DNA from: JACDAN01 sp963801855
GTDB lineage: Bacteria > Actinomycetota > Thermoleophilia > Gaiellales > Gaiellaceae
Direction: 5' to 3'
Assembly: GCA_963801855.1 (NCBI GenBank)
Contig: CAWDGK010000005.1
Span: forward strand, 1-64,000
DNA: 64,000 nucleotides
The position numbers were made by a program, and so were the translations under genes. Below are positions 56,910-64,000 of the stretch, in pieces; position 1 is the first letter of the stretch, and every line of letters begins with the position of its first letter. The notes under the pieces are model-generated. The model was given only the letters and a program-made list of their open reading frames with translations. It was not told where the DNA came from and did no database searches.

Positions 56910-57542
56910 GCGACCACGCGGTAGACCTCGAACACCTCCGCGTACTCACGGTTGACGTTGATCCCGTGCGTTCGCGCGACACTCCGGATGTACTCGGGGT
57001 TGGAGTACCGCCGATGCTGCTGCGACTCGTACTTCGAGAGCGCACGGGTCTTTCGCTCGACGTGCTCCTCCTCGAGCGCGATGTAGGCCTGGTAGTCGAA
57101 GTTGAAGTTGTTCCAGGGGATCTCGTAGCCGAGGATCGTCGTCCGCTTGAAGGCCCGAAGGCCCTCGGCGGCGATCACCTGGTGGTCCTGGTGGATGTCG
57201 CGAAGGCTCGGCTGGAGGACGACGTCCGGCTTCCACTCCTCCCAGAGAGCGATCAACAGCTCGAGGATCTCCTGACGGTGCTCGGGGAAGGTGCGGACCT
57301 CGAAGTCGTGGACGATCGAGCTGGGACTCGGGAATGCCGAGCTCCGTGGTCGCTTCCCGAACCTCGCGCGCCAGGGTGTCCGGGGGAAACCCCTCCGGCA
57401 GCGACCGTGTGGCAGTCGAGAATGCGACGTAGCGCACCTCGGAGCCGTCGTCGACCAGGCGCGCAAGGGTGCCGCCGCAACCGAACTCGCCGTCGTCGGT
57501 GTGCGGTGCGAGTACGAGCACCTTGCGCCAGCCCGTGAGCAT
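56906..57542 (-). CDS. PIG-L family deacetylase, one frameshift
   Basis: From ATG 57542 (MLTGWRKVLVLAPHTDDGEF). PIG-L zinc motif APHTDDGEFGCGG, then LARLVDDGSEVRYVAFSTAT. After a shift near 57,320 it continues EHRQEILELLIALWEEWKPD, VVLQPSLRDIHQDHQVIAAE and RTHGINVNREYAEVFEVYRV. HQDH supplies a further zinc ligand. About 211 residues. It removes N-acetyl groups from GlcNAc-type sugars or related amides; in this locus it may act on a lipid-linked or nucleotide amino sugar. Confidence 0.85.
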
Positions 57543-57567
57543 CGGGACGTAGTATCCGGCTCCGGCG

Positions 57568-59102
57568 ATGGACGAGACGGGACTGGCGCAGTTCGCGGGA
57601 ATCGTCGGCGCCGGTGGCGCCGCGCTCGCGATCCTCGCGGGACGCCGGATTACGCTCGTCGCAGGCTTCGTTTTGCTCGGCGTTGCCGAGGCGCTGCTTG
57701 CCGTGTCCATGGCGGGAACCGACGCGCTCGACAAGGTGGCCTCGCCCGCGGCACTCGCCGCCGCCCTGGCCGGCGCCGTCCTCGTTGCGGCCTCGGCGGC
57801 CGTCTTCGTCCGCTACCCCCTCCTCGTGATCCCGGCGCTCGTCCTCGCGGCGCCCTTCCGGCTTCCGTTCGACTTCGACCGTGACCACCGGTTCTTCTTC
57901 GCGCTCGCCGAAGGCGGAAGGCTCGGACGCCTGATCCCGCTCTACGCGGTGCTCACCGCGGCGGCGGCGGCCTTTCTCTACCGGTCGCTTCGGCGCGTCG
58001 ATGTCACCGCGCCGCCGAGGGTGATCGCTCTTCCAGCGGCGGCGTTCCTGGCGCTCGCCTCGGTCTCGCTCGCTCTGGTCGGAGGACGTGGAGCGAGGCG
58101 CGAACCTGCTCGCGTTCTTCCTCCTCCCCTTCGCCGCAATGGTTGCGGTGGTTGCTCGAGCCGAGCTGGCACCGTGGCTGCCGAAGGCGCTCGCGACGAT
58201 CGCTCTGGGGCTCGCCACGATCTTCGCGCTCGTCGGGCTCTCGCAGCAGGCTGACGAAGGAGCTGCTCTTCTACGAGCCGGAGCTCGCGGTCGCGAACGC
58301 GTACTCGCCGTTTTTTCGAGTGACCTCGCTCTTCACGGATCCGAGCCTCTACGGGCGGCATCTCGTCCTCGGGTTTGCCGTGCTGCTCGTCCTGCTCTGG
58401 GCGGGCCGGATTCATATCGCCGCGGCGGCGGCGCTCGGCGCGGTGATGTTCGCGGGGCTCTACTACTCGTACTCGCAATCGAGCATGGCTGCCCTCTTCG
58501 TGGTCGCAGCAGCCGTGACCCTCGTCGCCGGTGACCCGCTCGCCCGACGGACGGTCGCTGTCGCCACGGCGGTCGCCGTCGTGATCGCTGCCGGGTTCGT
58601 GGCCGTCCAGGCGCGGGATCAGTCGATCCGGGAGCTGACGAGCGGACGCTGGCAGCGCGCGGACCTGACGATCGACGTCGTTCGGGAGCAGCCACTGCTC
58701 GGAGTCGGGCTCGGCGCCCAGCCCAAGGTCAGCCGCGAGCTCGGCGCGGGGAACGACGCCCGGGAAGCGCGCTTCGTCTCCCACACGACCCCGCTGACGG
58801 TCGCCGCCGAGCTCGGCCTCGTGGGCTTCGCGCTCTACGTCCTCCTGCTCGCCGGTACCGTCAGGATGCTGTTCGCCCTGCGCGGGGCCTGGCCCACGCT
58901 CGCTCTCGCCCTCGGAGCCGTCCTGCTCGCACTCTTCACGCACTCCCTCGCCTACAGCGGCTTCTTCGAGGACCCGATCACCTGGCTCGCGCTCGGCGTC
59001 GGCGCCGCCTACCTCGCCCTCCCTGCTCCGGTGCGTGAAGAGGAGACGGCGCCGGCGGAAGCAGGCCAGGTCCAGGCCGAGCCTGTCCCCAGCGCCAGAT
59101 GA
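57568..59102 (+). CDS. O-antigen ligase/polymerase-like membrane protein, two frameshifts
   Basis: From ATG 57568 (MDETGLAQFAGIVGAGGAAL). Membrane segments run through three frames with changes near 58,085 and 58,255. The Wzy_C part has SLFTDPSLYGRHLVLGFAVL, LYYSYSQSSMAALFVVAAAV, ADLTIDVVREQPLLGVGLGA and FVSHTTPLTVAAELGLVGFA. About 510 residues, with an acidic tail. It is the second ligase/polymerase of the window. Its stop overlaps the GT-C gene start (ATGA). Confidence 0.8.
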
Positions 59103-60435
59103 CGCGCCGCGAAGCCGCCGCCGTCCTCGGCGCGCTCGGAATCCTCGTCCTCATCACGATCCCCGAGCTGGGCACGGGCGCCTGGCCGTTCCAGGTGCGA
59201 TCGGGAAGGACTGACCGACAGGGCCCCTTCCGGTGGCTCGTCAAAGCGGCCGACCGTGACTTCGACATCGCCCTCCTGCGCGCTGCAGCCCTCGTCGCCG
59301 GGCTCGCGGTCGCTCTCGGCACCGCGGTCGTGCTCAGCCTCAGAACGGTGCGGCCGGCACTGGTCGCGGCGCTCTGCGCGATCGTCGTCGGCCTCCTGAT
59401 CCTCCCGGCGACGTTCCTCCAGGTCGGTCTCCGCGACGCGTCGGATCCCTGGTTCCACGTCAACGACTCCACGTACCAGATCGAGATTGCGGGCGACCTG
59501 CTCCTGGACGGCGAGAATCCGTACGGCCACGACTACCGGGACACGGGCCTGGAGAACTGGTACCCGCGCCGCGCAGCCGGAGGCACGGATCCCCCAGGTC
59601 GCGCTCGACCACTTCGCGTACTTCCCGGGAACGGCGTTGAGCGCCGCGGCCTGGCGGTTGCTCCCGAACCCGTTCGACGACTACCGGCTCCTCGTCCTCC
59701 TGTGCACGCTCGGTCTCTTCGGCGCCGCGCTCCTCTTCGATGCGCCCCTCCACTGGCGGCTCGCCGCAGGGGCGGCCCTGGCGGCCAACCCACTCGCGAC
59801 GGCCGCGCGCGTGGTTCGGCACGGCCGACGCACCGAGCCTGCTCCTCACCGTCCTCGCCTTCGCGTTCCTGGCGCGCCGGCACTTCCTCGTGGCCGCAGC
59901 GTGCATCGCGGGCGCCGTCCTCCTGAAGCAGTTCGCCCTGGTCGCCGTCCCGTTCCTGCTCGTGGGAATGCTGACGCGCGGCGTCCCACGCCCGGTTCTC
60001 TGGCGGGCTGGGGCGATCTTCGCGGGGATCTTCGTCGCGGGCGCCCTTCCGTTCGCGATCGCCGACCCCGGAGCGCTCTGGGACGACACGATCGCCTACG
60101 GGGCCCAGACGTACCGGATCATCGGCTACGGCCTGGCGGGAGTGCTGCTCGAGTCCGGCATCCTCGACGACCGGTTCGGGCCGTACCCGTTCCTGCCGCT
60201 GGCGCTCGTCGTCTGGCTGCCGGTCACCGGCTGGCTGCTGTGGACACAGTGGCGCTCACGCAGGTTGTGGGTCGGGGCAGCCGGCTTCGCCGCCTCTATT
60301 TTCGGTCTGTTCTATCTCGGACGGGTTTTTCAGAACTCGTACTTGATCTGGCCTTTGACTGCCGTGGTCGTTGCTTTTTTGCTGGCTTTTTCCGAGCGGG
60401 AGCCCGAGCCCGCCGATTCTTCGGCGCGAAGCTGA
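59099..60435 (+). CDS. GT-C-type glycosyltransferase membrane protein, two frameshifts
   Basis: From ATG 59099. About ten membrane segments and a short motif LLDGENPYGHDYRDTGLENW in the first outside loop, as in polyprenyl-phosphate-mannose-dependent transferases (DUF2029/GT87-like). Frame changes near 59,570 and 59,815; corrected parts include HFAYFPGTALSAAAWRLLPN, FAFLARRHFLVAAACIAGAV and LKQFALVAVPFLLVGMLTRG. About 445 residues. It would add a sugar outside the membrane to the polymer. The end overlaps the convergent PQQ-like gene by 140 bases. Confidence 0.7.
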
Positions 60436-61719
60436 AGACGCGCGAGCGGCCGACGAGGTAGAGGTGCTGGCTGTCGGCGACGACGGGTGAGAACACGCCG
60501 TCCGGGAACCGCCAGACGAGCTTCCCACTGCGTGCGTCCAGCGCGTAGGTGCCGCGGTCGCCCTGCTTGGCGTAGCGGGAGGCCGTCTTACCGCAGCGCG
60601 GGCAGGCCGCGAAATAGACGAGCCCGTTCATGACGGTCGGCGCGCCGTGGATCGCGGACGACGCGGAGAAGCGCCAGATCCGGTCGCCCGTCCCGGCGTC
60701 GAAGGCCATGAAGTAGCCGTCGTAGGTCCCGACGTAGACACGCCGTCGCCAGACCGCGGCAGCCGTGTAGATGTAGGTGCCTGCGCGCTGGGCCCACAGC
60801 AGGCGCCCGCTCGAGGCGCCGAAGGCGTAGAGCGTTCCGTCCGTGTTCCCGATGAAGACCCGGCCGTAGGCGACGGTCGGCGTCGCGTAGAAGTACTCGC
60901 GCCGGCCGAACCTCGCGAGTGCCTGCGCGCGCCAGCGGAGCCGTCCGGTGCGGGCGTCCACGGCGTAGACGCTCCCCCCGTCGGTGCCGAAGTAGACCTT
61001 CCCGTTGGCGTACGTCGGCGAGCTGTTGATCTCGTGGTCGGCTGTGAACGTCCACCGCGCCTTGCCGGTGTAGATGTTGACCGCGTGGAGCTTGTGATCC
61101 CAGGAGCCCGCGTACAGCGTCCTGCCGACGACAAGAGGAGACGTCTCGAAGACGCCGGCCTGGTACCGCCAGACGATCTTCCCGGTCCGGGCCGCCATCG
61201 CAACGACCATCCCGGGCCTGTTCCGCGAGTACCGGTCGCAGGGCAGCTTCTGCATGAAGGAGTGGTAGACGACCCGGTAGGCAACGGTGGGCGAAGCGGC
61301 CGAGCAGCGGTTGAAGTTCCGTTCCCAGACCGCCTTCCCGGTGCGGTGGTGCACGGCGACGAAACGGCCCCGCTGCTGCGCGAAGTAGAGGCGGCCGTAG
61401 GCGACCGACGGGGAAACTCGAGGACATGCCCCGCCTTGAACGTCCAGCGAAGGCGATACGGCGGCCGCAGCTTGAACTCCGCTGTATGAGTCCGCTGTAC
61501 GCGCAGGCCGTAGGTCGGCCACGGAAGACGGAGGACGACCCGGCGCGGGCGGGGTGTCTCCGGGGCTTTCGTCGTCTGCGTCGTGATGAACTCCTCGGTG
61601 GACGAGCCGCGGACGTAGTCGATCTCGCTCTCCTCGTGGATCCACACGCCGACGAGGAAGCCGGGCACGACGACCCCGACGGCGAGCCCGGCGAGCAGGA
61701 GAACGCGGCGGGTGCTCAC
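60296..61719 (-). CDS. Membrane-anchored PQQ-like beta-propeller protein, one frameshift
   Basis: From GTG 61719: a signal anchor (VLLLAGLAVGVVVPGFLVGV), then after a shift near 61,415 about seven propeller blades with the repeat pattern A(V/Y)...TGK..W: RFVAVHHRTGKAVWERNFNR, MVVAMAARTGKIVWRYQAGV, LHAVNIYTGKARWTFTADHE, SVYAVDARTGRLRWRAQALA, TLYAFGASSGRLLWAQRAGT, FMAFDAGTGDRIWRFSAS and TYALDARSGKLVWRFPDG. The tail is Lys/Arg-rich. About 470 residues. It is probably a BamB-like scaffold or binding protein outside the membrane. Overlaps the FlgD-like gene by four bases. Confidence 0.8.
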
Positions 61720-62628
61720 CGCCTGCGCACCACGACGACCGCGGAGTCCCGGCGGCCTCCGACCTCGACGACGAGCGGGTACCGCCCTGGCTGGGCCGGC
61801 GCACGCAGGCGAAGAGTGCGAACCCGCGCAGAGCCACGGCGCTGGCCGAGCCTCCACGAGTAGCGCCGCGCGTCGGTGGAGACCCGGATCGCGAAGCCGG
61901 CGCGCGGCCGTGCGCGGATCACCTCGGCCGCGATGTCGACGTACCGGATCCGGACGTCGAACGGACCGGTTGCGCGCGTGCGGTTCCCGGCGGCATCGAC
62001 CGCGGCGACCGAGAGCTGGTACGAGCCGCGCTTCCGGCCTCTCGGCGACCAGCGAATCGACGTCCTTGCCGATCGCCGTCTCGATCTCCTGCCGGCCGTT
62101 CACCAGCAGCACAGCCTGCGCCGGCTCGTTGGTCTCGTAGCGGATCGTGAGGGCATCCGCGCGCCCGTCGCCGTCGGGAGAGATCACCCGCGGCCGGAGC
62201 CGCGTGATCTCGATCTCGGCCGGCGTCGTGTCCACGCTGATCGTTCGCGGGAAGGCGATCGTCCGTTCGAGCTTCGCGAGCTCGATCTTCGGGCGGTAGC
62301 CGCCTTCGTCCACCACATGCCCGGTCTCGTCGCGGCCGTCCCAGCCGAACGTGTGGTTTCCGCGGCCGAAGCTCGCGTTGTCGAGGAGCGTCCGGACCAC
62401 GCGGCCCTGCGCGTCCTCGATGGTGAGCGTCAGACGATCGGATTGCCTCAGACGGAAGGAAATCTGAGCCGCCTGCGACTCGCACCGGCAGGTGGGCGAG
62501 AACGTCGGAGTGATCCGAGGCCGGGCGATCGGATCGGGCTCGAGCTTGAGGTCTTCCGTGACCACGAAGGCCGCCGCCGTCCCGGCGAGGAGGAGCAGCA
62601 CGAGAATCGTCCGCAGATGCCGGGCCAC
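61716..62628 (-). CDS. Secreted protein with FlgD-like Ig domain, one frameshift
   Basis: From GTG 62628: signal anchor LRTILVLLLLAGTAAAFVV. The FlgD Ig-like motif is clear: RLTLTIEDAQGRVVRTLLDN, HTFGWDGRDETGHVVDEGGY. A second repeat-like part has RLRPRVISPDGDGRADALTI and LVNGRQEIETAIGKDVDSL. After a shift near 62,045 it ends SYQLSVAAVDAAGNRTRATG and RYPLVVEVGGRRDSAVVVVR. About 300 residues. Probably an extracellular structural or adhesive partner of the PQQ-like protein encoded just downstream in the operon. Confidence 0.75.
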
Positions 62629-62671
62629 CGAAGCCGAGTCTATGTACGACCTTCTGCTACAACGGCCGGTT

Positions 62672-64000
62672 GTGAGGAAGCTCGTCCTCGCTGGGGTCAT
62701 CGCGATCGCACTCTTCGCCGGCAGGGCCGAGCCGGCGCAGGCGGCCGCGGCCTGCGGCATGCCCGAAAGCGGCACGGCGTGGGTCGACTTCGCCGACGGA
62801 TCGGTTCCCTTCTGGTACCGGTTCGCGAGGCCCGGCGTGATCGCCGCAGCCTCGAACTTCATCTTCCCGCCGAAGCTGCGGGCGGCCGGGGCGAAGACCG
62901 CGTACTTCGACCTCTACATGAACAGCCGCGTGGGGACGCCGGCGAAGCCGACGACCGAGCGCGAGGTCGTCGACTGGGCGCACCGGATCTTCTACCGCGC
63001 GGTCGCCTCGGCGGACTGCCCGCGGCCGTGGATGGCGCTCAACGAGCTCTTCGGTGCCCATACGACGACACCGTGGACGTCGAACAACGGTCAGTACCGG
63101 CAGAACGTCATCATCTTCGCGAAGACGCTGCGCGAGCTCGGTGCCCGCCCGTTCATCCTCATCTCGAGCAAGCCCTACACCCAGGGCGATGCCGGCAACT
63201 GGTGGCGCGAGGCGGCGCACTACGCGGATCTCGTCCAGGAGGTCTATTTCTCGGGCCGCCTCATCCACCGGCAGGGGCCTGTGAGCGGAAGCCGGACGCT
63301 CCGCAACCGGTTCCGCGAGTCGGTACGCGCCTTCACCGAGATCGGGATCCCCGCGAGGAAGGTCGGGATCATGCTCGGCTTCCAGGCGTCCAACCGCGGG
63401 ACGATGCCGCCGATCGCCTGGTTCGAGCACGTGAAGCTGCAGGCCCTCGCGGCGAAGCAGGTCGCGCGGGAGACGCAGATCGGCACCGTCTGGTCGTGGG
63501 GCTGGCAGGCGCGGAACACCGCTCAGGCTGACCCCGACAAGGAGGTCGGCGCCTGCGTCTGGCTCTGGACGCGCGATCCGCGTCTCTGCGCCGGCCCCGA
63601 AGCCGCCGGCCCCGACTTCGACAAGTCGCTCACACAGGGGCAGATCACCCTGCCTGCCGGAGTCCGCTGCGAGGTCGGCGGCAAGGCGATCACGCACGGA
63701 AGCGTCACGCGCCTCACGCGGCTCATCCGCGACAGCGGCGTCGCGTTCTCGGCCGCGTACTCGCAGGCGGTGCTCGCGAGCCTCGTGGAGATCGATAGCG
63801 CCGCCGTGCTGGCCGCCGAGCGGGCGATCATCCGCGCGCGGTTCCGGGGGAGCGCTGCCGCGTACCGTCGAGCCTTGGCCCGGGCCGGTGCGAACCAGGC
63901 GCTCGCGCGCGAGGTGATCGCGGACGAGCTTCGGCAACAGCGCATGGGGAGGCGGTTCCGGGCGCCGAACCCGACCGCCGAGCAAATCTACGAGTACCAC
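62672..64000 (+). CDS. Secreted glycosidase-like protein, partial at the window end
   Basis: From GTG 62672 the signal peptide MRKLVLAGVIAIALFAGRAE is followed by a domain of over 400 residues, still open at 64,000. Segments RPWMALNELFGAHTTTPWTS, ARPFILISSKPYTQGDAGNW and QIGTVWSWGWQARNTAQADP suggest a TIM-barrel glycosidase-like fold with Glu in the ALNE strand; I do not recognise the family. The last 100 residues are helical and Arg/Ala-rich. It differs from the hydrolase-like protein at 17,481. A TACAAC box lies eight bases before the start. Confidence 0.6.
   Translation, partial: MRKLVLAGVIAIALFAGRAEPAQAAAACGMPESGTAWVDFADGSVPFWYRFARPGVIAAASNFIFPPKLRAAGAKTAYFDLYMNSRVGTPAKPTTEREVVDWAHRIFYRAVASADCPRPWMALNELFGAHTTTPWTSNNGQYRQNVIIFAKTLRELGARPFILISSKPYTQGDAGNWWREAAHYADLVQEVYFSGRLIHRQGPVSGSRTLRNRFRESVRAFTEIGIPARKVGIMLGFQASNRGTMPPIAWFEHVKLQALAAKQVARETQIGTVWSWGWQARNTAQADPDKEVGACVWLWTRDPRLCAGPEAAGPDFDKSLTQGQITLPAGVRCEVGGKAITHGSVTRLTRLIRDSGVAFSAAYSQAVLASLVEIDSAAVLAAERAIIRARFRGSAAAYRRALARAGANQALAREVIADELRQQRMGRRFRAPNPTAEQIYEYH

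Overview
The window looks like a composite of two genomes. Bases 1 to about 3,220 have moderate GC and carry genes typical of a Patescibacteria (Candidate Phyla Radiation, Parcubacteria-like) genome: an unidentified membrane protein, an ECF sigma factor with an overlapping small membrane protein, elongation factor P, ribosomal protein S18 and a single-stranded DNA-binding protein. They come with consensus -35/-10 and terminator signals. From about 3,220 to the end the DNA is very GC-rich, uses many GTG and TTG starts and packs genes with 1-4 base overlaps. The protein families there suggest an actinobacterium, perhaps of class Thermoleophilia; the class is my inference. The join falls inside an open frame that starts as a family 2 glycosyltransferase and continues as SSB, and the rpsF expected upstream of ssb is missing, so an assembly chimera is the likeliest explanation.

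Most of the window (3.2-50.4 kb and 57.5-64 kb) is a polysaccharide, glycolipid or exopolysaccharide locus. It has two flippases (4.0 and 46.1 kb), two initiating phosphoglycosyl transferases (a WbaP-like large form at 15.9 kb and a PglC-like small form at 25.0 kb), one Wzz-like chain-length protein (20.6 kb), two O-antigen ligase/polymerase-like proteins (28.7 and 57.6 kb), and about fifteen GT2, GT4 and GT-C transferases. Nucleotide-sugar enzymes include two GDP-mannose dehydratase-like SDRs, a UDP-glucuronate decarboxylase-like SDR, two further SDRs, two DegT aminotransferases and a Gfo/Idh/MocA oxidoreductase. Less usual members are five ATP-grasp ligases of three types, a DegT-like protein next to a FemAB-like acyltransferase, a HAD-methyltransferase fusion, an eIF2B-related protein, a DUF2304 protein and two secreted glycosidase-like proteins. 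A RAYT-type transposase with a nearby perfect hairpin sits at 31.3-31.8 kb.

Between 42.8 and 44.2 kb are an SSI-like protease-inhibitor lipoprotein and an orphan oligopeptide-permease subunit. Between 50.4 and 57.5 kb lies a non-polysaccharide island: a collagen-like/lamin-tail surface protein, a methyltransferase, a cupin, a metal-homeostasis group (ZIP transporter with an N-terminal extension, multicopper oxidase and a MntR-like DtxR regulator with a palindromic operator), an ArsR-AHSA1 pair behind two tandem operators, a PNPOx-like protein and a PIG-L deacetylase.

More than thirty genes change reading frame one or more times while the protein homology continues without a break. This looks like single-base indel error in a long-read consensus, not gene decay, so frameshifted genes are annotated over their full span. 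No tRNA, rRNA or CRISPR array was seen. The only stretch over 300 bases without a gene is 2,361-2,689, between the convergent efp and rpsR; apart from the terminator described I see nothing in it.
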